Source of the DNA: Sequoia sempervirens
Lineage: Eukaryota; Streptophyta; Pinopsida; Cupressales; Cupressaceae
Direction of reading: 5' to 3'
Length of the DNA stretch: 64,000 bases
Assembly: GCA_007258455.2 (NCBI GenBank)
Contig: VDFB02018296.1
Location: 47,540,007 to 47,604,006 of the forward strand
The translations under genes and the position numbers were made by a program. Under the pieces are notes generated by a model. The model searched no databases and was not told the DNA's origin. It was given only the letters and a program-made list of their open reading frames with translations. This document shows positions 48,444 through 60,324 of this stretch, piece by piece (within the stretch, counting starts at the first letter, position 1; every line of letters starts with the position of its first letter).

Positions 48444-49089
48444 AGTCATTTTATGTGATTGATAATTTTAAATTGATGTTTTGGATTAATATTTGAAGTA
48501 TATATGAAATGAGGTACGAAATAATATAAATTTTAAGAGACAAAATCAATTCTAATGATTTGATATATTATGTTTTATTTATATTTTATATTTATTTTAA
48601 TTAACTTATGTTTTAGTTATAAGGTGGAGTCTTACCATGATAATCTTGGACCAAACATTCTTATTGTCTGATATATACACGAATTTAGATCTAAACAATT
48701 TTTTAATTTTCTTTATAGAAACATGTATTGACTCAGACAATTTCTTACCAAAAGAAGTCCCTTTCAAAAACTTAATATGACAGAGTAAAGCTAAGCATGT
48801 GTTCACCATCCTTGTGATCCAACAAACATTTAAAAATCCTTTTACTTAATTTCAATGAATAATATAATCCATAATGATGTCTAGGTATGTAGGATGCATT
48901 CATTTCCCAAAGGTTTCATTCAAAAGGGCCAATAAACACTTGATTAGAACAAGTCTTAGAAAAATTTGGTGCAATATAAACCCCTTGAATGTGACTTATT
49001 TTTCATAGTAATCCTAAGATTATTAGTCATTAACCTATCACATATCTCTAGTGTTGAGAAAGGTGTTGTACATCTTGCATAATTTTTAA
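48444..49089. other. AT-rich spacer, no gene seen
   Basis: Short by-chance frames only. Confidence 0.5.
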
Positions 49090-50056
49090 TTTTAATTTTT
49101 TGTAAAGTTGTGGTCCACCTTGAAGTGAGGCACCACACTTAGGGAGTGTAATAATTTCTTAGGTAGTTGTATAAGACATTGGAAATGCATGTAATGTGGT
49201 AGACATTAGAGATACATTTAATAGTAGAGGTCATGCTTTAAGGAGCTCATGACTTAATGCGGGTAGTACATTGGACAAATACATTTAGTGTAGGGATCAC
49301 ATTGGATAAATGCATTTAATGATTGGATTATATAAAACACAATCAATGTGGGGTAACATGATAACAAGCCATATTGGTTGGTTGGATTAGAAAGAGATTT
49401 AGGTTTTCCTCGAAGGTTGTAATGACTATTGGTTGTAGAGTCAAACTTAGGTGGCAACTTTGGCATATGCCACTTGGGTGTATAAATTAAAAGTCAACTA
49501 GAAAACTTAGTAAGTTTATTTTCTTATTTCTCCATTTCCTATATATAAAGGGCTTGGGATGGACATTAGACATAATCTTGTACATGTTCATTATTAGTGA
49601 GGCTTGTTATACACACTTGGAGGCTTAAGCTATTTTTTGGGAGATCTTTAGGAGCACAGAGAGGGTTGTGTGGATCTTATATGCTCTTGGATTAGTCTCA
49701 TTAGGAACACAATAGTGAATTTGTATTTATTCTTGAAGAAGGTTGTATCTTTCATGGTTTCCTTTTTAATTGAGAATGTTCATTATGAAGGATTAGAGTC
49801 TAATATTTTTATTATAATATTTTGTTGTCAAGAATACATTGGTTTTAATGCTTTGGAGGCCAGGTTTTACCTAAAAGGGTTTTCTTAGGGTATATTAGAG
49901 TTTCTCTTTCCATATTTTGTGGTTATGTTCTTTCTCTCATTCTTGTTATTTCATTAGTGTTGTCACTATGTGAAAATGTTGCTAGAGTTTATATAGATTG
50001 GCTAAGTTGTGACATCATTGGATTAAGTAAGATATTACTTCATATTTTCTTGAATT
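49090..50056 (+). mobile_element. LTR relic with TATA box
   Basis: A TATA box (ATATATAAAG, 49541-49550) and non-coding leader precede TTTGGTATCAACAC. In that word the first eight bases, TGGTATCA (50057-50064), match the iMet primer site. The left end is only a guess. No coding domain was recognised downstream. Confidence 0.4.
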
Positions 50057-50064
50057 TGGTATCA
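50057..50064 (+). promoter_or_regulatory. Partial initiator-Met primer site
   Basis: TGGTATCA, then divergence from the AGAGC expected. A decayed or different primer site. Confidence 0.35.
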
Positions 50065-51529
50065 ACACACAGTTTTAAGCTATAGGAGATGATGCATCTA
50101 TTGTGATATTAATCACTACTTAAGTGGATTTCTTTTAATTGATCTAGCTTTGTGATCTAATCATGGTAAGTACTTATGTAATGAAGGTAGAGAAATTCAA
50201 TATAATCAAATTTTTATAAGCTCAAGATGGAATGTTTTATTATTTAATCACAATTAGTGTATTATAGATCAAGATATAATCCTCCTTGTAGTTCAAACTC
50301 ATCTTATTGAAGTTCATCATGTGGTGACTTGAAGCTCATGCTTGGTGGTATGAGAGAATTCCTTGGCCATGTCGAGGTTGTGTTGATGTTTGTCATTGAT
50401 GTCAAAGGTTGATGGATCGTTGATATCAAAGGTTGATGGATTTTTCATTGATGTCCACCATGGTTTTCAAAGATACTTGTATATTCATCCATCTTGTTGA
50501 TGCATCCAAAGGTTCACTTCATGGTGTAGGTTCACAGGTCATGTCATTTCATGTTGTTGGAACAAAAGTGATTTAAAGTGGTTCAAAGTTGATTTGTCAT
50601 AGATGTAAAAGTATGATAGAGTTTCTTAATGAAAAAGTAATCAGTCAAAGGTACATGTTCATGTTCATGATGCAAGAGGCAATGTTCACAAGATGCTATT
50701 GACAGAGACATGGTCAAAATCATTGACATTGAGCATTGTTATTTAGAGTTGCAGAGTTCATGATGTTGATATTGATGCAAAAGTGTCCAAGGTGTTGGTG
50801 TTCATATGTTCATAGGGTTGTTATTATCTTCACATGATGATGTTTTCATTTTAGGGTTTGGATTATTGAAATCTTCATATCTTATAACCCTAAAGACACT
50901 TATCATATCTAAAACCCTAGGTCTATTCTATATTCAAAAAGAGCATTAGGGTTTATGTGTTGTGAAGGTCTTCAAAGCATAATGCACTTTGTATTCCATT
51001 CGGTTGGTGACTTGATAGAACCGGTGGTACGCCACTTAAGTGACCACTTACGGGTGTCACTTTTATTGAACAACCAACCCCTTAACCTACTAGGCAAGTC
51101 AAAGTTTCATATTGCACCGTCCATACAAAGATCAAGGGTTATTTTTTAATTTGTGCATTGATGGCAGTTAAAGATCAAAGGTCAAGTTTCAAAGCTATGA
51201 ATGGTTACTTTACAAGGACACCATTTTGATAGGCCAATGAATGTCATCATTTGAGTTTTCAGTTATTCACAGGTTTGATAACTATTTTGAGACAATGAGT
51301 TGTATGAATATCTCAACGGGTGTATTGAGATGGCTCTTGGCATATAGTCTATGCAGTGTGACAGCGTTGAATTCTTTGTCACCATGTTGCTACAAAGTAT
51401 AGATACACAGTGAGAATGTTCAATATAATATGCTATGTCTGTGAGTCAAGCATATACACAGAAAAGGAGAGTTGAATAATAGTGATAGAAGTTGCTTTGC
51501 ATAAATGTATTCTCTACATAGTTGAATGT
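50065..51529. other. Low-complexity, retroelement-like non-coding DNA
   Basis: It has irregular GTTGATG/TCATTGATG words at about 50340-50470 and short frames. No domain or RNA gene recognised. Confidence 0.35.
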
Positions 51530-52736
51530 GGTGTAGGAAAATGCATACCCTTGCATTTTCACACTTATTTGGGCCCGCCTTGCTTTATTTATCCTTATTT
51601 ATGTCTTAATTGGTCATATTTTGCATCCACAAGCCTAATAAATTATCTTTTATGGCTAATCCTGACAAACACCAAAGGGTAAATGATAATTTACTGATTC
51701 TGGCTGTGTGTCCTTGATTTTTGGTATTGGGACTAAGATGCCACCTAGGGCGTCTTTTTCCTCCAAAGGTCTTGGGACCCTGTTTTCAAATGTGCCTCAG
51801 AGGGCCCCCTTTTTGGAGTCTCAGACTCCAGCGAAGCCTCGGACAACAGCCTCGAATTAACGGCGGCTTGGCCAGGGTGCACTTGATGCTATATAGATAA
51901 AATATAAATACAAGGTCTCTTCACCATTTTATCATCCGGCGACCAAGTGTGTATTGAATTGAGCATTCCCACAGTAGTAATTGAGTTACAAAGCATCTCA
52001 AGATAGTTCACTGGTGCACTTGATCCACCATCAAGATTCAAGCATCATGTCAAAGATATTCTTGCATCATGTGTGTTTTTGAGCTAACATTTGTGATGTA
52101 GGATTTTGATTCAAGCAAGCAATTCAAGTCAAGATCTATCAAGCATTCATTCAATTCAAGATCTACATTCAATCTAGCCACTTCACACAAGTTTGTAGAT
52201 TGCATAAAAAGGGTTTGGTGAGTTGCAACATAACACTTTGTTCATTCATCATTTCCCTTCATTATTCTATTTCATTCCAAGGTTTAATTACCAACAAGGG
52301 GTTTGAACAAGGAAAACCCCCATTTACTAACAATCAACAAGTTTTTTACTCTCTTGCATGTGTGTGTTTGAAAATTTAGGTTGAAGACTTGAAGATCATT
52401 TGAAACACCTTGCAAAGTTACAAATTTTCATTGCAAAGTTGTCATTTTCACAGAAACTGGCCTATAGACCAGATCTGGAAGTTTCAGGACTTGAGATCTA
52501 AGAAGAAGGAAGTGAAGACATTGAGCCTCAAGATCACATTCAGAGATTTCAAAAATTCAAGACGGGACTAAGAGAACAGTAAGGGTGTCTTAGTCCTCCC
52601 AACAATATTTTGTAGAGATTCCTTTAGATTCTGTTTCTGTGTCTAAGGGTTATTTTCGGGATTAATACATTAGCAATGAATTGAAAGCATAAACCCAAAG
52701 AAATAATGAAGTACAAAGGAAATATAAATGAAAACA
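51530..52736 (+). mobile_element. LTR-like relic with TATA box, runs into gap
   Basis: It begins near TGTAGGAAAATGCATACCC. A relatively G+C-rich U3-like part (51720-51880) leads to a TATA box (TATAAATA, 51903-51910) and a long leader with CAAG-rich words. The right end lies in the assembly gap. Confidence 0.4.
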
Positions 52737-52836
52737 NNNNNNNNNNNNNNNNNNNNNNNNNNNNNNNNNNNNNNNNNNNNNNNNNNNNNNNNNNNNNNNN
52801 NNNNNNNNNNNNNNNNNNNNNNNNNNNNNNNNNNNN
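52737..52836. other. Assembly gap (100 N)
   Basis: Exactly 100 N. The distance between the two tRNA groups is therefore uncertain. Confidence 0.99.
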
Positions 52837-53555
52837 TATGGTTAGAGTTCATGTCGTAAGAGAGGAACTAACTTAAGGGAAAAATAAATAAATCTTAATT
52901 TAGATTAATTAAATAAAAATTATGTATATTAATACAAATTAGTTTATATTAAATAATTGAGTGTTTAGGTAAGATATAAAAGTAAATTTAATAAATACAA
53001 AAATGTTTCATTTGAATTTTAAGTTTTTATTTAAACATGTATATTTGTAAATTATATTTTTTTTTAGAATTAGAAAATAAGTTTGCTTATATTGTTATGG
53101 TTCAATTTTGTAGATCAAAGTCAAATCGATGTCTATGAAAATGGTTTGCAATCGTGAAAATGTTCTAATAGTTTGTATATTCTTCCTCCCACCTTTCCGA
53201 CACATTCAATCAAGGTTGTCACTCAAAGCTACAGTAAAGGTGCAAGGGGTTTTACCTTCTAGTCGTGGGATTGACGTGCCACAAAAAATGAATAATTTTT
53301 TTAAATATTATGTTAAATAATTGACAAGCAACATGGTTTTCCAAATGGGTACATCCTCTCACATGGTTGGTCACTTGGTTAGGACTCAATGGTACAATTA
53401 GGTGCCAACATGTTTTTGATATTATTATATTCTTTTTCTAAAATCACATCTACATTACTTCAATAAAAAAAATAATGATAGCATTCCTTTGAATTTCCTA
53501 TCGGCGCATCCCTTGCACCTCCTAAAGTTGCAAGTGCTACTATTAATGAAAAGGG

Positions 53556-53711
53556 TAAGTTAAAAACACGAGCAATTTGGAAAACAATATCTTATTGATT
53601 AAAAGGATAAATTAAAGACACGAGCAATCTGAAAATCGATATCTTATTAATTAAAAGAATAAGTTAAAAACACGAACAATCTAGAATACAATATCTTATT
53701 GATTAAAAGGA
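53556..53711. repeat. Three tandem 52-bp repeats
   Basis: Units start TAAGTTAAAAACACGAGC (53556), TAAATTAAAGACACGAGC (53608) and TAAGTTAAAAACACGAAC (53660). Each carries CAATAT/CGATATCTTATT-ATTAAAAG. The array lies just downstream of tRNA-Val on that gene's strand. Confidence 0.85.
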
Positions 53712-53750
53712 TGAGCAGCTTGGAAGACAGTAAAATGTAATGTGTAAACG

Positions 53751-53824
53751 TGTCTGAGCCCAGGTTCGAACTGGGGACCTTTAGTGTGTGAGACTAACGT
53801 GATAACCAACTACACCACCCAGAC
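53751..53824 (-). tRNA. tRNA-Val (CAC)
   Basis: A 74-base cloverleaf. The acceptor is GTCTGGG/CTCAGAC with a G-T pair and discriminator A, and the anticodon stem-loop is TTAGT-CTCACAC-ACTAA (anticodon CAC). The T-arm is CCCCAGTTCGAACCTGGG. It matches plant tRNA-Val(CAC) as I know it. TTTT follows on its strand. Confidence 0.95.
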
Positions 53825-54020
53825 AACGTGCTGAAATGTTCGCACTTTATTTATTTATTAATATAATCAGTGCTATGGTTAAAACAGTGAAACGAATTCA
53901 TATATGCATATTCAAAAGAGAGAAGTAATCATCCAGAGGCGACTTGTGACCGTGCCAGCGCATGGTATTTCAAGGTATCTCGAAGAATGTTTTGGAACTA
54001 CATGACAGTTTCTCACATCT

Positions 54021-54092
54021 GCGTTTGTAGTCCAACGGTTAGGATAATTGCCTTCCAAGCAATAGACCCGGGTTCGACTCCCGGCAGACGCA
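54021..54092 (+). tRNA. tRNA-Gly (TCC), second copy
   Basis: Identical to the gene at 47545-47616 except for one base in the 3' acceptor strand (CAGACGC for CAAACGC), giving a T-G wobble pair. It is in opposite orientation, and its 3' flank also resembles that of the first copy, so the pair arose by an inverted segmental duplication. Confidence 0.95.
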
Positions 54093-54180
54093 CTTAATTT
54101 CTCGTCAATCTATTTTATAAACCGAATAAAATGCAAATTTACAGATATTCCGTGACGCAAAATAGGCAAAAATGTAAAAC

Positions 54181-54253
54181 TTCCGTTGCCGGGACTCGAA
54201 CCCGGGTCTCTCGGGTGAGAGCCGAGTATCCTAACCAACTAGACTACAACGGA
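54181..54253 (-). tRNA. tRNA-Glu (CTC)
   Basis: A 73-base cloverleaf on the minus strand. The acceptor is TCCGTTG/CAACGGA with discriminator A and the anticodon stem-loop is CTCGG-CTCTCAC-CCGAG (anticodon CTC). The T-arm is CCCGGGTTCGAGTCCCGG. TTTT follows after two bases. The 5' end coincides with the left edge of a tandem duplication. Confidence 0.96.
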
Positions 54254-56037
54254 TGATGTCAAACCGTGTGCATACGTTGATAATTATTCAATGAACGATA
54301 ATCCGTACAGTTTAATAATTCGCCTTTCCCAGGGGAATTTTTTGCACTTTCTCTCACCAATTCTGGTTAACACCTAATAATTCGCCTTTCCCAGGGGAAT
54401 TTTTTGCACTTTCTCTCACCAATTCTGGTTAACACCTAACATGTGTCGATAGGCTACATTTAGTGTGAGATTTGAGTCTGAAATAAGTCTCACACCGACA
54501 AATCAGTATTGAGTCATCAAAAAACAAGTTTCAACTACCATTTAAGGGTAAACCAGCTGTGTTTAATGGTAAAAGTCTCCAAAATCTCACTTATCACATA
54601 AATGTCAAATAACTATTGATTTGGCAATTGGATGAGAACATTCTATTTCCATTTGCAATATTTTTGTCAATTTGATGGCAATTTTTTTTTTTTATTTACA
54701 TTGTTTTATGATTTAAATCTGTGTGCAAATATTTCATAATCATTATAATACTTAATTTTTAAAGAAAAAATATAGAATTCTCTAAGTTTATTTATTCCAC
54801 TATTTAGCACTTATTATTAATTGTTTAATCTAGCCACATGCAACTAAAATTTGTAGCACATCCATGCACAAACAACTAATTGTTTAATCTAGCCACATAC
54901 AACTAATTGTTTAATTGTTTAATCTAGCCACATGCAACTAAAATTTGTAGCACATCCATGCACTATTTAGCACTTATTATTATTAATTGTTTAATCTTGC
55001 CACATGCAACAGATGATGTCAAACCGTGTGCATACGTTGATAATTACTCAATGAACGATAATCCGTACAGTTTAATAATTCGCCTTTCCCAGGTGAATTT
55101 TTTGCACTTTCTCTCACCAATTCTGGTTAACACCTAATAATTCGCCTTTCCCAGGTGAATTTTTTGCACTCTCTCCCAATGCAGTTAACACCTAACATGT
55201 GTCGATAGGCTACATTTAGTGTGAGAGTTGAGTCTGAAATAAGTCTCACACCCATTAAATCAGATTTGAGCGCATCGGAAACTCCCACAGTTAAAAAGCG
55301 CTTGAGCTGGGAAGTATCTTGGGATCTACCTCACGGACATTTCTCCTCGTGAGCATCACCTAGATGCAATGAGTGCTAAGTGGACCATTAGATATCATGA
55401 GAGATGGGTTCTTGTTGAACCACTACTCATGAAACATGGGTCAATGAGTTTGACTCGAAACTACACGGTTGAATCCTGATAGCAATATCATAATTTGACT
55501 CGCTGTGGAAAAATACCTGCTAATTATCAAAATCAGTATTGAGTCATCAAAAAACAAGTTTCAACTACCATTTAAGGGTAAACCAGTTGTGTTTAATGGT
55601 AAAAGTCTCCAAAATCTCACTTATCACATAAATGTCAAATAACTATTGATTTGGCAATTGGATGAGAACATTCTATTTCCATTTGCAATATTTTTGTCAA
55701 TTTGATGGCAATTTTTTTTTATTTACATTGTTTTATGATTTAAATCTGTGTGCAAATATTTCATAATCATTATAATACTTAATTTTTAAAGAAAAAATAT
55801 AGAATTCTCTAAGTTTATTTATTCCACTATTTAGCACTTATTATTAATTGTTTAATATAGCCACATGCAACTAAAATTTGTAGCACATCCATGCACAAAC
55901 AACTAATTGTTTAATCTAGCCACATACAACTAATTGTTTAATTGTTTAATCTAGCCACATGCAACTAAAATTTGTAGCACATCCATGCACTATTTAGCAC
56001 TTATTATTATTAATTGTTTAATCTTGCCACATGCAAC
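54252..56037. repeat. Tandem duplication of about 760 bp, second copy enlarged
   Basis: Copy A is 54252-55010 and copy B 55012-56037. Both run from GATGATGTCAAACCGTGTGC to CTTGCCACATGCAAC with few differences. Copy B is longer only because of a 266-base insertion at 55264. Within each copy a 61-base unit (AATTCGCCTTTCCCAGG through TTCTGGTTAACACCTAA) is itself doubled, and TTTAATCTAGCCACATGC words recur near the right end. Confidence 0.9.
55264..55529 (+). mobile_element. 5S rRNA-derived retroposon-like insertion, 266 bp
   Basis: The insertion is framed by AAATCAG (55257-55263 and 55530-55536). Copy A has AAATCAG once (54500-54506) with continuous flanks, so both the empty site and the 7-base target duplication are visible. 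Its first 115 bases resemble plant 5S rRNA from about nucleotide 25 on: CATCGG-AACTCC, CAGTTAA-AGCGCTTG (box A region), GGGAAGTATCTTGGGAT (intermediate element) and CCTCGTGAGCATC. The remaining 150 bases are unrelated to 5S and include CGGTTGAATCCTG, close to a Pol III B box. It could be a 5S-headed SINE or a fragment of a Cassandra-type LTR, which is known to carry a 5S domain. No TG/CA ends are seen. Confidence 0.75.
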
Positions 56038-57879
56038 TACAATTTGTATGCTTATATGTTATTGATATGTTAAGCCTCAAAATTTGTGTACTTATTTTTT
56101 ATTGTTCTTTTATTTTTTTTAGTATATGTGTATGTATGTGTGAAAATATGTGTTCATGTACATATTAGGTATGGGTGCAAAGTACACAAGACAATCATTT
56201 TTTTGTAGTTAACAAGCATCCAAGTATTGTACTGGATTAGATTCATTGTATGCCTTTGATTTGGATGTGTGAATGTGCCTACTCTTCTTGCAAGAACACA
56301 ACCTCAAGCTAATATAGCTACTGAACATGTTTCGGTAGATTCTACAATCTATAAATCTTTTCTATGTAGCCTTCCATCTCACTCACACTCAACTAAATAT
56401 TTGTTTTAATTTTAGTGTTTTTTACACTCACACAAAGCATCATGTATGTTACGTTTAATATTGTAAGCATGTCCTATAATGATTCAATGGCACCCTTAAT
56501 ATTGGAATTCATCATATTGTAGGCAATAAACCAATTTGATTGGCCACTTGAATAAAAACTATACAACTAGTTTGGATAGTTAGAAGAGTACATTAAGATA
56601 CATCTCCACTACAATATTAGGGCCTATTTGATAGAATACAAAGAAGTAATTAATTAATGTAAAAGAAAAATGATTCAAAACAAAGAAGTTAGTCACCTAT
56701 CTCATCTTAATCATCTTCGATTTCATCAATGGGACCTCGATATCATCCATAATGATGTTTGAATAGGTGTCTCATGCACCTTGTAATTCTAATGTTCAGA
56801 ATTGGTTAATTAAAATATTATATTTACTTATTATTTCTGAGTGCACATAATAAAAGATGTTCCACTCATGACTTAGCTAGTATGGCATGTGTATGCCTTA
56901 TAATGACATGTAAAATGGTGTATAAGAGAGTGTCTTGTCATGAAGGTTGTGTAAGAGAATCTATGATGAAGATAGCATGGTAACAAATGTTGTGATGTAT
57001 ATGAACATAATTGTAGGGAAGTTACATTGTTGACCAAGAACCTTGACCAAATATATGATGTATGTTATGAAATGTGGTATGGAATGCCCACTTGTCCCTT
57101 GCCTCAAGATATATATTTTCAACATTGTATTTTGGCTATGTATTCGTGATGCATAGGTTATACTTGTGCATGTGTTTTGGGTGCTTATCAATATTTGAGT
57201 TTCACCTTTTTTTATTATTAAATAATGTTGTGAGATATTATATGCATTGAAGGTGTGAGATCCTTATGCATGAATGTCGTGAATGGAGTTCATTATATTG
57301 CATGCATTGAAGTGTTCATGTTATGCTTTATTTGTGTATATTAGCATATAGTTTATCTCATTGTTATCTTCATAGGCATATGGTTTATAAATGCGACTAT
57401 TTTAATGATCCCAACATCCTACATTTTATCTCTATAAATATGTGCATGTTTACAAAGAGGGATGATATTGTTATTGTGTGGGTATTCTAGATGATTGTCG
57501 ATAATCATAAATTCTATTATTATATTATGTATGTGATATATTGACATGTTGGGTGATTATGCATTGCTTAGGGTATCTTGTATGGAGTAGGTACACTCGA
57601 TGTGTGCTTTGAATATGCATGCACATTGTAGTTCTCCACCTGAATATGTAGGCAGATAATTTATTTCCCAACAGTGGCTAGATAAAAGATGTTGCTTTGG
57701 GTTAATATTTTTAGTATCCTCTATCAAACCTTTGTGTCAGATGAGTCATTTTTTCATGGTTAGTTGAATCCAAATCAATGGAAATTTAGGTATCCACATG
57801 TTGTGGAAAACTAGTAAATGTGTGATTGCAATTATGAATGTTTACTTCCTCACTTGCAATCAAGTTTAGTTTTAAGGTT
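56038..57879. other. AT-rich intergenic DNA
   Basis: ATG/TAT-rich, with no domain or RNA gene recognised. Confidence 0.45.
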
Positions 57880-58930
57880 AAATATTTTTTTGTTAATAAT
57901 GTTTGATGCATTTTTTAAAATCAAGAAAGAAAAGGGAAGAATTCTAGTTTATTCTCCTTTTCAAATCATTCATTGGTGATATGTTGCATGACTCGTATTT
58001 GAAAGAAAATAATCTCAAATCCCTATATTATGAGGTGCTTCTTAGAGAGGAGAATTTTTGGAAACATAATTCAAAGGAAAATTGGTTCAAGAATGGGGAT
58101 AGGAATATATATTGATTTCATAATTCCAACAAAGTCAAGAGGAATCTAAATAAAATCTCTTCTATCAAGAATAAAGATGGAGTCAAAGTGGTATCATGGG
58201 AATATGTAGGGTATGTGGAAGAGGAGTACTTTAGTGAACTTGTGAATAGCCAACCGAAGGTTGACTTTGTGTAATAGGATGAAATTCTAAGGCTTATCTC
58301 GAGCATTGTGTCACTAGATCAAAAAAAGATGCTTAACAACCCATTATTGTTGGAGGAAATTGAAGTTATGGTCTCCCAATTTGACGAGGATAAGGCTCTG
58401 GGGCCAGAAGGTTTCCCTGCTTTCTTTTTTCAAAAGTTTTGGCACATTATCAATCCTAATATTTTCCAAGAAATCAAAGATTCTAGAAATAAAGTGACAA
58501 TGTTGAAGAGGTGGAATAATACCTTCATTGCACTTATCCCTAAGAGGATTTAGGTTAAATAGATGGAAGACTTCATGCCCATCTTTTTTCAATGTAATCT
58601 ACAAAATTAAATCAAAAGACACTACAAATAGGGTGAAATTGGTTCTACCTGATATCATTTCTAAGGAGCAAATTGGTTTCACCCCAGGTAGATCTGTCAC
58701 AAAATTTATAGGCATTTCCCATGAGGCAATTCCCTAAATTAGAAAGGCTAGAGTGGATAGAATGATCATCAAATTAGATATTAGGAAAGCTTATGATCTA
58801 ATTAATCAAGATTCCCTACTAGAAGTGCTCAGAAGATTTGGATTTAGTGATAAATGGTATAGATTTTCAATCCTAGTTAATGGGAGCCTTTTTTCTAAAG
58901 CATTGCATAATTTGGATAGATTAGTTTGAT
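57880..58930 (+). pseudogene. LINE reverse transcriptase fragment
   Basis: The reading follows the linker and start of an L1-type RT: ENFWKHNSKENWFKNGDRN (about 58050-58110), SSIKNKDGVKVVSWEYV, then FDEDKALGPEGFPAFFFQKF (58380-58440), where the family has DKAPGPDGFP, and WNNTFIALIPK. Later blocks are ISKEQIGFTPGRSV and IIKLDIRKAYDLI (58766-58800). ILVNGSLFSKALHNLDRLV ends near 58930, where gypsy-like sequence begins. Several stops. It is truncated at both ends. Confidence 0.85.
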
Positions 58931-60324
58931 TTTTTTCAAAAAATTCAAAACCCTAGGTTGTTACAACACATTGCACAATTTGGAAACTCACAAAATAGAA
59001 TCGAAACTCATTTTAAATTTGGGTTTGCAAACAACCACACAATTAACCTTTGTTACTAAAGCCTCTAAAACTAACATCATTGAAAAATCCCTACCAAGGC
59101 CCAAACACCTCAAGGCATCCCAATCCTCCTAAAACCAGCTTTAATACTAAGAATTGGATTGATATTTTTTATCAGTTTGCAGGTATACAATTTGGTTTCC
59201 AGATCTATAGCAGGTTTATACACCTATTTTTAACCCTATTACTTTATCTCACTAAGCTCACCCACTAAGGCTTGCAACATTCCTACACAACAAAGAACAA
59301 TCAATGCAATCACACATCAACTTATCATTTATCCACCTACACAACAACCTCAAGTTCAAATCAAATCCACATTGATCATAGGACCACCTCAAAACAAACC
59401 CAAACCTCCAGGTTCTATCTTAAAATTTTCAAAATAGCTCACTAGCAATCATGTGTCACAACAACCAAGTTACCACATAGTTGCTCATACATATAACAGA
59501 AGGAATAACAAGAAACTAAGACAAGCACAAACCATTCCTTCATTGATACCACTCCCAAAACCTATTTTACCTAGTGCTCCTCATTTGCCTCAACATAGTG
59601 TAAAGGATATGATCTTGTGGAACAACTACGTACCACTCCCACTAAGATTTCAGTATGGGATCTAATTCAAACCTCACCAGCTTACCATGGAATGCTTCAA
59701 AATACTTTGCAAAAAGTTGTGATTCCTCCTGGTGTGCAACTAACCAATGTAGCAGCCTTACTTGAGGGTATGAATTCGGTCAATGTGGATATTTTCTTCA
59801 ATCAAAGTGAATTACCTCCTTTGGAAATACATAAACAAAATGATGATTTGATGATAATGGTTATTATTATAGGGTTGGGATTATATGTACCCTTATTGAT
59901 AATTGTTTGGGACTTAATATTTGTAGTGTAAACCTTTTGGACAAAATTGGGGTAGATAAGACTAAAATTCAACTAGATAATTTTTCCATTTGTGGTTTTG
60001 ATAACATGGGTAAACAACCGCTTGGTGTGATAACATTACCTACCAAATTTGCTAAGGTTGTGTTGCAGACTCCCATCCATGTCATGCCCCATGATATTTC
60101 ATATAATATTATCTTGGGTAGACAGTGGACCTGAGAGATGAAAGGAGTGCTTTCAATGCTTCATCGTCTAATGAAATAGACTTACGATAATAAGGTTTAC
60201 ACACTAAAAGCTTATCCAAAATCTTAAAATTGCTTACAAACTGACACAAGGATGCAAAACCCTTTGAGAACATTGACACCAACTACAAAAGGGGAACATC
60301 TACAAAGAAGAGTGTCTTTCATCA
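58800..60324 (+). repeat. Segmental duplication, copy 1 (LINE-gypsy chimera)
   Basis: It aligns over its whole length with 62501-64000, offset about 3.7 kb, with a few percent differences and a small deletion near 62770 and another near 63820. The unit spans the LINE-gypsy junction, so that junction is older than the duplication. Confidence 0.93.
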
